Shown in pieces: positions 1 through 13,140 of a stretch of 64,000 bases of DNA. The position numbers and the translations under genes are program-made. Within the stretch, counting starts at the first letter, position 1. Each line of letters starts with the position of its first letter. This DNA is from Rhabdornis inornatus. Taxonomy: Eukaryota; Chordata; Aves; Passeriformes; Rhabdornithidae. The notes under the pieces are model-generated. The model worked only from the letters and a program-made list of their open reading frames with translations. It ran no database searches and was not told the origin of the DNA. The stretch lies in the NCBI GenBank assembly GCA_013397075.1, contig VWZS01002869.1:2074739-2138738 (forward strand), in the 5' to 3' direction.

Positions 1-3000
1 TGACTTGAGCAATTTATTGGCTTGAATTTAAACCAGTTTAATTGGTTTGACTAAAACTGAAATATGTTCCTCTTAAAGCATGCATCACTGCTTTTATTAT
101 GCTTAAATAAAAGACAATTCAGATTATATGAGCAAAACTTCCTGGTTAGAAAAACCTTAAAACAGAGACTATCAAGAAGTGGAAATATTCAGCTATTCCA
201 CCCAAGACTCATGTTTAGTAACATTTATAGCTGTATCACATCTGTAAAAGCAAGCAAACTTCAGAACAAATGTTCTCAAGAACATTTGTTCTATTAGAAC
301 AAATAAATGCAGAACAATGTTTGCAAAGTAAAGCCATTGCAAGCAGCACTCTGGTGAAAAACCTCTTATAAAACTAATGTTAATTTTTTGACTCAGTGCT
401 TAAATTGATATTTGAATAAGTTCAGTAATGCCTGAACTTGATGCTTGCAAGAAGAAAGCTTGTCTCACTTCACTTGAAAGATAGGAAGGCTAGGCAAGGT
501 GAAGGAGATCTGCTCCTGAAGTCTGAAAAGAACGTGTGTTTGACAAGCTGAATTATCAAGAACCCTAAAGAAACAAAGAGATCAGCAGAAGTAGAAAACA
601 AATTATTTTGCTGAAACTAACCCTAAGGAGGCCCTGACCAGGGATCTATTCAGCTTCAGGGTAAATTTATTTTGTCACATATTTCAGAAAAACTTACAAC
701 ATGAGCTGTGAGTTACAACCATACACCATGGAGTCTGAAGTGTGATCCTTCCCAGCTGAAAAATACTGAAAGCCTCCCACCAGTCCCATCCAACAGAGGA
801 CATAAAGCAGCTGTAACCTCTGCATGGTGCCCCTTTATTCAACAGTCAGTTTGGTCTTAATACATTTCCTGCACATCCATACAATTCTCCTTCCTATTTT
901 CTTTGCAGAAATAGGCAAGTACTCTAAAGAAATCCTCTTTACAAATGACCTCCAAGTGCAGTGTGCTTTTACCTTGATTTCTAAATGCACTGCTCATGCT
1001 GTTCTTGACTGTTTTCCTTCCTATGACCCTTCTGTCGCTCTGTCACTCCCCACTGCCATTTCCTCTGTCTTCACAGTTTACTGGCTCTTCCCTTCTGATT
1101 TGGGAAAACAGCCTCGTACAATGAAGGGAAGAGGCAGATGACCTAATGGAGCTCTTCCATCTCTAACTCCTCTGAACAGTGCCTCTAAGTGACTCTTTTG
1201 TTGGTTTGTTTGTCCCTTCTAGCATTAATTAGGTTTTTAACAAGTGCATTGTTTGCTAGAATGGTATGAAGGAAAACATGTTAAAGCAACCAGCTGGATC
1301 TAGTTGACCTAAAAATTCACCTGCCTATTTTCTAACTAGATAGTATCTCATGACTATATGATACAGTGATTGCTCAAACAAAACAATTAAATTCTGAAAG
1401 ACACCACAGTTTTATTGCATTTAGACCTGGTTCTTTGAAATGAGATCTTTGGCATCAAACTGGCAACAGAAAGGGTATAAATGTTACTACATGCTTTCCC
1501 CTAGCACCGCAGCAGGGCTTTGCTCTTTATCACAAGCTTGTGGCCATTATGTTTTCTCTAACATTTCTCTTTCCTCATGTGTTCTATAATGCCAGGTACT
1601 AAATTAGCACTTTAAGATTTTGTAGTAAAATTAAGCAGGATGCATTTTTAACTGCACTATTTTATACTAGAAAAGATGAGCCTAAGCACAATAAAAACTA
1701 ATTTGTTTATTTTCCTTGAAGATTCAGTTACACTGACTATATTTTTTATTCTGAAACAGCTGTACAGACAAATTACAGATCAGATTTAAAGATGCATAAA
1801 ATGTAGCTTGCAATTTATTTGTGAAATTGCCTGATAGTGGAAACTCCACACAGATTCTGCAGTTGATGACCAAGGCAATTGGCTTTATGCAACTACCAAA
1901 TCAAAATATAAATAATATGAAGGCATAGAGAGCAGAATCAAATCACTGTCTGAAGAGTTACTCAGGACTTAGAACTGGAAGCAAACAATTTAGTGAGGGA
2001 ATCCAAAGCTTCTGCAGTTTGTAAATAAATCACTGTAAACTCCTGCGGGGAAAAAACCCAACCAAACCACAGCAGAGACAGTAATGGATTCCAAAATGGG
2101 AACTGACATGCTCAAAGAAAAAAGCTAGCAGACAAAAACCTGTTTTTAAGGACACAGTCCTGTTTAGAAGCTTCCTCATAACTACAGCAGCACCAGGAGA
2201 AGCAGGAGGTCAGGCCTGAATCACTGGCCTGTATAAGGGGTCATTTGTAGCTATTCTCAGAGTGCTCAGACCATGTCCCATTTAAGTCCATTTTGCATTG
2301 GAATAAAGGTTTACATAAGACACTGAGGAAAGATGAATGACAAACTGAAAACAAAAGCTCTATGGAGGAAAAAGAACAGCTTTTGAAGGAAGAAGTTATT
2401 TTTTTCACCGTAAATCCTGTGTACAGTCCCACTAGAGATCATGGAACTGTAATTTACACAGCTAGCTCTTGAATGCAAGTGCACATGTGGTTGCTGGTGT
2501 GTGAAGGGCTGACCCAGGCTGGCTTAATACCACATCTAGCCCTGGTGACTTTGCATGGCCCATTTAATCACAACCCATTATCAAATGCCACTGCTGAAAA
2601 GCACAAGAAGCACGAGTTTCTGCAGTGTGTTGGCTGTTAGGGCTGTTTTTCGCTGTCCCTGTTTTCCCAAGATGCTGGGAAAGGGTCTGTGAAGTGTCCA
2701 ACAGATGAAGCTGATAAGGCATGGCAGCAGCTATCTAACCTGGGGATCTGAATGGGCTCAAATCTGCAGGTACACTCTCCTCCACTAGTGCTCCTTATAA
2801 ACGTGTTTCTCTGCTGTGTCGTTCGTCTTAAGTGTCTGAGGAACTGTCTCCCCATTTCTCTGCCTGCAGGCAGAACCGTGCACACCCAGATGTGGGTTCT
2901 GCTCGGACATTCAGCCACAATGTTGCAGAAGGACCCTGACTCAAGTTTTCAGGGCTCACAGTGATCTACTAGGTTTTGTTAAGGGGTGCATTAAAGTTAT

Positions 3001-5533
3001 CCTGTATCTCTTTAAACAGATGATGCAAGGCAGGGGAGAGAAAAACAAACAAACAAACAAACAAAAAAAACAAAAAACCGCAGAAGGACAGAAAGCTTCA
3101 CAAATACCGTGTTCTCTTGGATTCTGACAGTTTTATTCCAGATAAAGAACAAAGATCTTCATTATTTATAAGCTTTAAAGGACTCTTCTCACTGTAAGAC
3201 CTGGAAGCCTGGCTCTACAGTCACAATACCCAGGTGAAAGAACGCTGAAATAGCTCTTCTCTTCTACAAACAGGAAATTGAGGCATAGATTGTGGCACTG
3301 GCAGACGTCACCGTGCTTGGCAGCCACTTCAGGGAATTCACTGAGGTGCCAGAATAGGGTCTGCACAGCTCCTCACGGACTAAAACATACCCATCAAATC
3401 CATTACAATTCTTCTCAAGGAAGAACAGGTGTAAATGACTGATTTACAATGGGTTTGGCTGTTCACTACTCACAGCTATAACCCTTTCAACTTTCTTGCC
3501 TAACAGCACACAGGTGTTGGCAGCAGAACACCTGCCTATACCAGCTCCAGTGGGTTTTAAGCCTGCCATAACTGGTTTGAAGCAATGGAGACCTCTCCAA
3601 AGTCTGCATTATACCCCCATGACATGTGTTTTGTTGTGTGTTCAAACACTGCCCTGATTTGTTTCAACTAGACATACTTCAACAAAGTAGAAACAAAATT
3701 GAAGCTTTCCACTTGATGTAAAGGGCACTAGGAACAGAGGTAAGCCAAAGGGAAAATACTTGGGACCTGTTTGAGGACAGCATCTACAATAATGTTCTTG
3801 TCCCAGTAACAACAGAGAGGGAGCATATTTGCATGACTGATGTTCAGCTCAGAATATTCTAAGAACTTAATTGCTTTACATTCTTTATGAGTTGCAGAGG
3901 CTGTAACAGAAGGTAATAAGCATTATTCACCACATCAAGCAAATGTAAATAATCCCATGGAAGCTTACTAACAAGCCAGGAAAAGCTGGGCACAACTACA
4001 GCATCACTGCAGTGTCACACATTACTCCCTTGAATGTGGTAAAACAAGATAACAACAAGATAACTACCAGAAGAAGCTGCTTTTCTTCAAATCATCTGCT
4101 CAAAAGAGGTAAAATATTTCAAAGTAGAGACAGAACCAAATATCCCACCTAGTTAATATATATTCAACTGTGAAACAGCTCTATGACAGGGAAAAATCGT
4201 GGATTATAACACTCCAAAATTTTGGAGCTGTGTTAACCTTATCTTACGTGTCCTTTCTAAACAACATGAGCAAGACCTTCATCTGAAATCCCCTATCATT
4301 TGCTGACACTGCCCAGAGCAATCTGGATGCTGCCCAGGGAATTTGAGAGCAAAATATCACTCAGCACATTAAAAGTGGCCTTGGAAAAGTGTGGTCACAG
4401 ATGAGGTATTTGAAGAGGTGTCACCATTAAGCACACACGAAGTACACAAAACAAAGAGAGGACTTTTGCCCAAATCAGAGCATGGTTAAAGCTATAACAA
4501 ACATAAATCAGGAGTGATACAATTTGTATTAGAAAAATGAAATGAAGCTTAGAAATGGTAAGGAATGGCACTGGAAATGAAGACTGGCCTATGACAAGTA
4601 ATGTTGGCTTGTCTTCCTACAATTCAACATCTGGATCAATGGTCCAACAGCCCTGCTCAGCTCCACAAATGTCAATTGACAAATGACTTAATTATAACAT
4701 GAACTAAGAGGTCTGTGAGGCTTCAATGCATGTGAACATCACTGTTTTTCACACTTCAGAATGTATGAAGCTAATCTTGAGCCCCTTAAAAGTTTAGAAT
4801 TGCATCTGATTTGTCCACTGCAGAAATCCAGTTCACCTGGAAATGGCAGGACAGAACAGTCATTTTATATGTGTGCTCTAATAAATACTTTACCCAATTA
4901 ACATGATGAAAACATTGCTGGCTACAACACACCACCTCAATAAAAAATCCAAAAGAAAACAATTGTAAATGCTAATTTTCAGCTTAGTGAACAACCAGAA
5001 AGGAATGCTGTTACTGAACTTCTATCTTCAGGTGTCACGAAGAGAATCAAACTGTAAATGCCAAAAATCGTCTCTGAAAATCTGTTGAAAGATAAAGGAT
5101 AATATTTAAAATACAGATGGCATACTCACAATGGATAAATGCCTCAAATACATGAGCATATGAATATAATTATGGGGTTTTTTTCTGCATGCACGTACAC
5201 ATGCAGCTGTACAGCTACAGCAAAACTGTGCCTGTGTAGCCAGTACATGTAGTACCACCCTGTGCTAAGACTATTACCTCATGCTTATTCTTTTTTTCTA
5301 GCTTTTACCTTCTATATTTCAGGCAATACTTTCTAGCAATTAGGAAAGGGTTTGTCAAATTTTAAGCAGGCATTGCTACAGGGCAGAATTCAGAAGGACT
5401 GTGATATTGATAATTTGATAATAAACCTTGATGCTCTGTTCTCAAAAAATAATTATAGCACTCTAAAAACTATACATTTATGAAGATAGTTTATAACAAA
5501 TTAAACTACTGAGCCTATTAACAAAATACTTAC
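1..5533. other. AT-rich intergenic DNA, no gene recognised
   Basis: Only short, protein-unlike frames on both strands. A weak MIR-like stretch may lie at 3240-3340 (CAGGAAATTGAGGCATAG). If the 10 kb CpG island drives a leftward gene, this region would be its introns or 3' part, but I could find no further convincing exon. Confidence 0.5.
3042..3078 (+). repeat. (AAAC)n-type microsatellite
   Basis: Repeated AAAC units followed by an A-rich run. It looks like the decayed tail of a retroposon or a simple repeat. Confidence 0.85.
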
Positions 5534-5621
5534 ACTTTTCTTCATCCAGAATCAAAAACTTAGCCTCTCCACCAGTTTCTTCAAACTTTAAAATCAGAGA
5601 AGTAAAGCCTGCATCATGCAC
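5534..5621 (-). other. Exon-like segment, unknown gene (88 bp)
   Basis: On the minus strand the segment is bounded by an acceptor (TTACCAG, 5622-5628) and a strong GTAAGT donor (5528-5533). Only one frame is open; its conceptual peptide starts VHDAGFTSLILKFEETGG. The frame begins in phase 0, the phase at which the 10.4 kb three-codon start would end. I do not know the protein. An 88-bp open frame with splice-like ends can arise by chance, so this is a candidate only. Confidence 0.25.
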
Positions 5622-6224
5622 CTGGTAAGAAATTTACTTAGCAACTGGCCTGCCAGCTGTGTTGACAATAACTTCATAGTAAATGTTAACATTTGATGTT
5701 TCTTTTCCATACGCATTTGACTGAGAATTCCTTTTATTTTAATGGAGGCTGAGAAACTCTACATCAAAAGAAACTGTATTGTTACTGCTGATGTTAGGTG
5801 GACTACCTACAATTTTTCATTAATTGCATGATGATAACCAACTATATAATTTTATAAGAGTAGAATATGCAACTTCACATGGTAACCTTACAGATTGTAT
5901 TTCAGATGAATTTCAAGTTCACATTCCAGAAAATCAAAAATATCTCCTTCTATTCAGTGCTTTATAGTTTTCCAGCCTAACCTCTTCTGTTAAGCACATG
6001 GACTTCTTCAAAATAATAAAGAAAATAATACTACTATACCAACATGTTAAAGAATATACCTTCTGCCTACAGTGGTGACTTTGAACACCACCTTTACACA
6101 CACTGTGCTGTTAAAAACAAGCATTCAGGGCTCTGGACAAATATGCACTGGTCCATACCACTGGCTGTGTCAAAAACTAAGACTGGATTAAAAAAAAAAT
6201 AGTTTATAACCTTTTTCTCAGGGC

Positions 6225-6600
6225 CATGGGAAAATCCAGGCTGGAAGGGACCTCAGGATGTCTTCAATTCAACCTCCTGCTCAACGCAGGGTAGGCTCTG
6301 AGCTCAGACCAAGTTTCTAAGGCTAGATCCAGCTGGGTCTTGAGATCTCCCAAGGATGGAAACTGCACAGTCTGTCTTGGTAACCCACTTCCCACCTATT
6401 CTTGTGGAGAGAATTTTTTCCTTATATACCATCTGAACCTTTTTTGTTTCAGTTAATGCCATTGTCTCTTGTCCTTGTGCCATGCAGCACTGCTGAGCTT
6501 AGCCCCATCTCCATCATCTTCGTCTAGATTGTGGAAGGCTGCTATTATACCATTCCAGAGCCTTCTCCAAACTGAACACACTCCATTCTTTCAAACTCTC
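6225..6600 (-). mobile_element. CR1 LINE 3'-part fragment
   Basis: The plus strand reads as the reverse complement of a CR1 3' end: GGCTGGAAGGGACCTCAGGATG, then AACCTCCTGCTCAACGCAGG, then the typical CTCTTGTCCTTGTGCC and CCAGAGCCTTCTCCAAACTGAAC phrases. It is diverged and 5'-truncated. The local open frame (6469-6870) is only readthrough of it. Confidence 0.8.
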
Positions 6601-7818
6601 AGTGTCAAAGGTTTAAAATACTTCATTCTCAGTAAGAGTAATGCAAATTCAAACATTTATTACAGAAGTGATGAGTCTCTGTTTGCCTGGCATCACAAGA
6701 GGAAGAAGATAAAAACTAAGAAATCTGGAGTGGACCAAACTGACACCAGCAGCAGAAGAGAGTTCCAGAACAAAGGAATGAGAAAGATTATGAAGAATTA
6801 CCTGAATTCACTTAAGTTTTGGCCCCACAGGGCTGAACAAAAGAAAATCTCACTCTGCCTTCTGAACTAGAGGAGAGCAGCAGAGCTGTACATTGGGTCA
6901 ACCAGGCCTGAAGGACACTAGAGATCAGAGGAATACACAAGTGGATGTGCTACAGCCAGCCCCTTCCCCTAACTTCTTTAGGCAGAGCCATTCAGTCGAA
7001 ATAAAATTAAACAAGTAGACATGATTTGTGTGGCAGTGATGTCTCTGAATCCCAGTGGAAATTATTCCAATCAGAACCTTGTGGACTTAAACCCTATTTG
7101 TATGCCAGGAAAAACAATTTTCTGTTCTTACTAGGAATGTTTTTTTTTCTTTTTATCAATATGGTGTATGACATGCTCTAATAGGCAAACTGAATTAGCA
7201 GTAGCTGTGTACCTGCTGAGAAGTTATATGCTGCCCTTCATTAATGCTTCAGGTATCCTCAAAAATAAAACTCAGAACACACTGCAGACCTCAAGGGAAA
7301 AGTAAATGAGTAACTCTGTTGGAATGGCATTATGGCATCAGTTTGCAAAACTAGTAATAAACTATGGGCCAAAATGCACAAAAAAAAAAAAAAACCAAAT
7401 GGATAAAACTTATTGATAATTTTTGAAGATAGTTTCAACTATTCTCATGTTGAGTTTTGGATCCTCTGATGTACACACCACAGGGTGCTTTCCCTAAGTG
7501 TAACACTGGATTTTCCTCTGCAACAGCATATGGTAATACTTCCTAAATTGCCCTTCTGCAACAGGTGCTCTATTTTATGATGTAATTTTACAGGACCTTT
7601 AAATGTATAAAGCCATAAAATAATGAGGTTGTTTCCAAGGTAAATGGGGCCACTCATTCACTTCACCCTATGTTAGAATGGGAGGCATCAAGGTGCAAAC
7701 ATGGCAGTGACTATGAACATAACATATCAGGGTCACATACTACTTTGATTTATGCTCAACTACAACCTAAAGTCAGACTTTCAAGATGAAGTTTGGGCAT
7801 TTAATCTCTTAACTGCAG

Positions 7819-8059
7819 CCATCGTTGCATGTGGGTCGCCACAATTCATTATCGAAAGTCACAGGCAGCACTGAGTGCCTTGAAATCACAGAGCTGCCTG
7901 ATGAGCTTATCCAGCAGCACGAAGAACTTGTGTCACTGTGGAGACATGAACATGCCAACCCTCATATCTGTGGCCTAAGAAGGCTGATTGTGCAAATTTT
8001 ACAGAGAGAATTTACCACTTGGCTCCTTCATTATGACACTGAAGGTCCTGCCCTCAAAC
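7819..8059 (+). other. Exon-like open segment, unknown gene
   Basis: A plus-strand frame stays open from a CTGCAG acceptor (7813-7818) to a GTAATT donor at 8060. The conceptual peptide is rich in Leu, Glu and His, with a stretch LPDELIQQHEELVSLWR that would be helical. No family is recognised. It is on the opposite strand to the 5.5 kb candidate. It could be a real exon, a gene remnant or chance. Confidence 0.2.
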
Positions 8060-8789
8060 ATACTGGTAATTTTCAGAATTATATATTCAGCTATGATTAT
8101 TAATTTAAGAAAATGGCATTACACAGGGAAGCAATGAAAATGTCTGCTCCAATTCTTTACCATTCCTACATCTCCTAATTTGTTTCAAAATGCCTGAATA
8201 AATGCAGAGCACCTGAGTGTTTACAGTTTAATTAACTGATTTACCTCTTCTCCTAACATTATCCTCCCAGGGATAAATTAATGGCTAATGAAATCCATCT
8301 GAATTATTTTCATCTATCTAATTAAACAAAGGATATGACCTATGGACTATTTTAACAAGATATAAGTTGCATTAAAGCTACCTCATGACTTTGCAATCTT
8401 CTCTTTTACCTATGCCTTTGCAGCATATTTCAGTGCCTATTTCCATGGGAAAAAAAATCAGCATATCCACTGGATCACACACAAGTGCTAGGCCTGTCAG
8501 TAACAATCAGTGCATTAGGTGGAAAAGGCAGAGACTGCAGAAACTGGAGGCATAATTAATTTATTATACATTACTTTAAACAGGACAGAAAGGGAGGGTT
8601 GTGGTTGAGCTGGAAATAGTTCAAGGAAAAATGGAGGGTTGTGACTAAACACAGGAAATCATGAAGGGAGAGATGAAGGGACAGGAGGTGGAACAATGCT
8701 GTTGATTAGGTTATTTATAAATGTATGAGGTTTTACATAAATATGGTGATAATCAAATTGTAATTTTCAGTACCTTTGATAAATGCTCT

Positions 8790-8910
8790 ACAAACACACA
8801 GTGACAGCCAGAACCCTGGAGTCTGAGCAGATGAGGCAAATAAAGGCTAAAGGGCTCAGACAGCGCTGACTTGCCCAAGGCCACATCACTTCCAAGTGGC
8901 AAGAGTGTCC
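8790..8910 (+). repeat. Ancient MIR / CORE-SINE-like fragment
   Basis: Contains, in order, CAGATGAGG, a degenerate GAGGCACAGAG-like part, and GACTTGCCCAAGGCCACATC followed by AAGTGGCAAGAG. This is the order of the MIR core. Strongly decayed, as expected for an amniote-age SINE. Identification is by memory of the consensus. Confidence 0.55.
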
Positions 8911-10239
8911 TTTTACTGCTGTAGCTACTGGTTCCTTCCATGTCTTCTACAGTAAAAAAGATAAAGTGAAGGTCGGGTTTGTGCAGGTGAGAAGAACCCA
9001 ACGAGATGTCAGCGCTGCTTTGAGCAGACAGGTTGGTAGGTCTATAGTTTCCCTGTTACTCGTTCTTTTTGTAAGGCCATGCCAGAGGATTCCTTACAGG
9101 TGCTGGAAGACACCCTGGAAACAGGAGCCCTGCCCTCTTTTCTTGACACAGGTATATCAGAAGTGATAAAAAGCACAAACAGCCCACCCCTTCCACAAGA
9201 CGCTCCATTCTGTCTCTGAGTATTGTGGCTGAGGGAGCTCTTGGGTATTTTCCCAAAGTAGTTTCAGACCAGTTTTCTGCCATGGCTGGTCTGCCACTCT
9301 CCAGATGCAGGGAGAGCAAATGGGGCTATGACAGCATCCCAAGTATCCTCCACCCTAGCCCTGCCACTATGAGTAGCAACTGCATCACTGCCAGAGCCAC
9401 CCAGGGGACAGAATTGCTGGATGTGAGGAACACTTGCCATCAGCAGCAGAGAGGAGCTGGGGAGACACCTGCCAGTGACATACCTGTTGTGCCTATACTC
9501 CATCTGCTAAAGTGACCCAAGGAAAGCAAATACCTCAGCCGTGGTTTTCCTCAGCTGTTAACTTTGGCATCAGACTGCAGCTGTGCAGTTCCCAGTCAGC
9601 CCAGTATACAGACCTTCCTCAAAACCTAAGCATTACTGAAGGTGTTCCATGGGGTGGAACGTGACTGTGATGTTCCCTTGGTCTAACTGAAAAGCACTCG
9701 TGCTAACTCCATGCCCTTTGCCTTGACCAGGAAGACTTCTTAATCCCCAGATCAGGTCACTAAGCTGAAGAACATAAACATGACATTTATAAAAGGACAG
9801 TGCCCACAGATGCTCATCCTCCACATTAGTGTTTGCTACCAACAACTCCTCTTTCACGATTTAAAGTTATTTCTGAAATTACTCAAAACCTCTAAGCACA
9901 TGTTACTGGATTTTACCCATAGCCTATTTTAGTACAAGGGCAGACATAAGAGCTTTAACAAACTCACAGGCAAAAAAAGGCTTGATGTCTACCAGGAGAC
10001 CATAACCTTTGCAGGCTTTTGGTTTGTTGGTTTTTTGTTAGTGTTGTTTGTGGTTTTTTTTATTCATTGGGAATCCCATAAACAAGAAATTCACCCCAAA
10101 GGAAATCATACACCTTCCCCTCACCTTCTCCATCCCCCCTCATTATTTCTTTTCCACAAAATTACTTCTTTTCCTCACATGCTGTCTGCAAAGAAAAAGC
10201 AAGTAAAGAGGTAAAATCACACACAATCTGCCTCTGAAT

Positions 10240-10850
10240 CTCAAACAACAAATCCATCGGGGACAGAAATCCCCTTCGCGAAGCACAAATAAATCGGGGC
10301 ACTAAAATCTGTGAACACAAACCGGCGAGTCACCGATTTGCCAAGGAGAAGTCCCTCTGCTGCCCCGCATCGCCGGAAGGATGGACGAGCGGATTTGGGC
10401 AGGAAACCCGCTCCGCTTACCTTGATCATGCTGGCAGGCGAGGGAGATGTTCCTGCCGGGCTCTCGGCGGGATGGAGCCGGCGGATCGCCGAGCCCCGGG
10501 GGCGGATACAGCGGCGGCGGCGCTGCGCGGGATCGGGGACGGCCGAAGCGCCCGGTGCTGCTGCCCGGACTGCCGGTGCCGGGGCTGCTGCTCCCGCCGC
10601 TGCCGGGCTCAGATTGCATCAGCGGGCGAGGGCGGCGCGCACGGCGGGCGCTCGGGGAGCTCGGCGAGGATCCGGGGCCGCCCCGCCCCGCTGCTCCTGG
10701 CAGCGCTCACACCTCCCCCCGCCCGCCGAAGCCTCGGGAAGCACCGAGCGGCGGAGCCTCCACCCGCACCTCTGCTGCGGCGGGGTCACCCCGGCCCTAA
10801 AATGGCCCCGCATGGTGCGCGGCGCTGGCCCAGCGCAGACGATTCAGTGC
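10240..10850. promoter_or_regulatory. CpG island of unknown gene, probably a minus-strand promoter and first exon
   Basis: A sharp GC- and CpG-rich block in AT-rich surroundings, about 22 kb from the GOLT1B promoter and thus independent of it. On the minus strand an ATG at 10429 in good context (A at -3) is followed after three codons by a GTAAGC donor (10415-10420). A longer in-frame ORF from 10619 (second minus frame) also runs through that donor. This fits a first exon of a leftward-transcribed gene or lncRNA. I do not recognise the peptide. Plus-strand frames here are GC-driven shadows. Confidence 0.5.
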
Positions 10851-11162
10851 TTGTGCTGTAATTCAAACTGAGGGCGACACGTTCTCCTCAGCCAGCGTTA
10901 ACCAACTCATCGTTTTGTGAGTCATTTCCTCTGTCTCGCGTCCGACTCGGCTGACACACCAACAGTTCACAGTTTTCCCTCCCATCACCAGCTCTTCCCT
11001 GTTTCCCCTCGCCACGGCTCCGGGCACGGCTGGTGCTTAGTGCCCCAGCATTGCCCCACCAACACGGCGGGAGGGGGGGGACCCGACCCATCTTATCTGG
11101 AATTAGTGGGGCTGCCAGATGTTTCCCTGCTCACCCGTGGCCCCAGTCCATGCTGAAGGTCT

Positions 11163-11182
11163 GGTATGTATGTATGTATGTA
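11163..11182 (+). repeat. (GTAT)n microsatellite
   Basis: About five GTAT units in tandem, just right of the 10 kb CpG island. Confidence 0.85.
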
Positions 11183-12129
11183 CCTGCGCAGCTCTGCGCA
11201 CCACTGTGAGCCACCACTCCTGCCTCACCTCCGACTTCTGGTACCCAGCAAGCAGCTGACCGGAACCCAAAGACAAAAAAAAATAAATATAGCAGCCTGT
11301 CCGCTGTGGTGCTTCTACACGTGCCTGCAAAACTAATACCAAAAAAACCCATGAATTTTTTAGAAAAAATGCTACTGTAGCGTTCACGCAGTGCTTACCT
11401 TCATTATAACTGATGTTACGTTAAAGTCTCTTCTTCCTTTACTAATGTTTTCGTAAAGGTTTTCCCCTTCTAATCTTTAGAGTTGTAGGAAACTGTTTCA
11501 CTTCAGTGCGACTGTCAGAAGTGCCAAGTTCTGCTTTGCACGACGTACGTGAATTATTCTTTGTTGTACAGTGCCAGAGATTGGTTACGTAAGTAGATTT
11601 TCCTGCTGCTCTTCAGCCGGGTAAAAAAATACTATTTAGTGGATTTACAAGCATTTTGGATTCCAAAAGAACACAGGTAAGCAGCACTACCCAAAATGCA
11701 AGTTCACATGAACAGTTTTGTTTCAGCAGCTGTTTAGGAGAGGAGAGAGATGGAGCAAAAAACAGGAGGCAGAGAAAGAAGCAAAGAAGCTTCAGGCAGG
11801 TACAACTCATCATCAGGGCAATTCAATCCATTCACAACAAGTTATCTTCAGGTTACAAGCACAACATAGGAACAGCTAGGCTGGGTCAAGACAAGAGTCC
11901 ATTTAATTGAATATCCTGTCACTGACAGTACACTATAATAATGCTGCAGAAGAGTTTCAAGAAGAGAATAAGCACATAGAGACACTTTGTTCCATATACT
12001 CTTTCCACTATACACTCTTATCCTCAAAGGATTTGTACCACATCAACTTCCTGAAAGATGAATTCTTGAGGCTTAACAGCTCCTCGTGGCATTCTGATCT
12101 AATAATTTGTTCCTTGAACCTACATAAAA

Positions 12130-13140
12130 TTTGATATCTTTCAAATCTTGTGCTCATCAGTTCCACAGTTTAGCTCTGTTCTGTGGAAAAACTCGATTTA
12201 TTTTGAATTTGTCACTTGAAATTCACCTAATTCTTCATTTTTCTGGTACTGAGAGACTGTAAACACAAATGAAGACCATTTTACCCCCGTATGTAATTTG
12301 TGATTTTACAGGCGAAGTAACAGTCAAATCCTCTGTCAGCCATCTCTTTTCTCCAGATGAGGAGTTCTAATATTGTTAGTTAACTATAAAAGAGTTCAAT
12401 AACCTTCATCATCCATTTAGGATGGGGGCATGAGCTACACAACACTCTCAAAAAGCAGGTCATCATATTTACTTTTAGTTTGCCTTTTTTTTCCCCTCCT
12501 CTATTTCTTTTCATTATAGTTCTGTTTCATCAGCACTAAAGTGAACTGATCTATTTCTGAACTACTTAATTCTAAGATTTCTCTGCTGAAAGACAACACT
12601 TCATTCATAACCCACCCATTCATATAAATTTAGTTGTTTGGGGTTTTTTGGCTATGAGAATAATTTTATACTCACAGACATTATTATATGTTATTTTTAC
12701 AATTGTATATTCAGTTTGATAAGGTCCTGCTGCAGAATAGCCCTAGTGCGGCTGAATCGTTTTAACACCCTTACCCTGAAGGCTTTAAATCTCATCAGCA
12801 AACTTTGTCCTTTTTCTGTTTGCCTCAATTTCCCCTTCTTTCAATTACAGACTCTCTCTTCTGTTTCTTATCTCTTATCAAATTAAAGAGAGAAACCATA
12901 AAAGCACCTTTCTTTTCTGTAAGCCTTTGCTAAGACATTTTGTCAAATGCTTTGGAAATCAAATTAGATTGTATCTATTGGACCTTTACTTCCCTTGAAG
13001 GAGTTTAGAGATATATAATGGGTCAGGATTTCCTTTCAGAAAAGTCATGCTGAGTCTGCCTCTCAATGGCATTTTTATCCACATATCTTTTAGCATTTCT
13101 TGTTACAGATTGTACATTTTCTCCAGACTCACTTCAGTAT
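12130..13140 (-). mobile_element. Ancient CR1/L3-clade LINE fragment
   Basis: The plus strand reads as the reverse complement of an old CR1/L3-type LINE: TTGAATTTGTCACTTGAAATTCACC, a poorly kept CTCTTTTCTCCAGATGAGGAG stretch, then TTTTGTCAAATGCTTTGGAAATC and TCCTTTCAGAAAAGTCATGCTGAG near the right end. These phrases occur in this order in the family as I remember it. No intact frame remains. Edges are approximate. Confidence 0.55.

Noticed and set aside
4036..4090. Possible micro-exon on the minus strand as a next exon of the 5.5 kb candidate
   Set aside because: Only about 35 bp with a weak donor; too little evidence to separate it from chance.
9225..9515. Overlapping plus and minus frames of 80-96 codons near 9.2-9.5 kb
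   Set aside because: Both strands are open through the same GC-moderate stretch, with no splice or start context favouring either.
10311..10871. Long plus-strand frames over the 10 kb CpG island (up to 186 codons)
   Set aside because: Composition is Ala/Arg/Gly/Pro-rich as expected from GC-rich DNA with few stops; overlapping frames on both strands are equally open.
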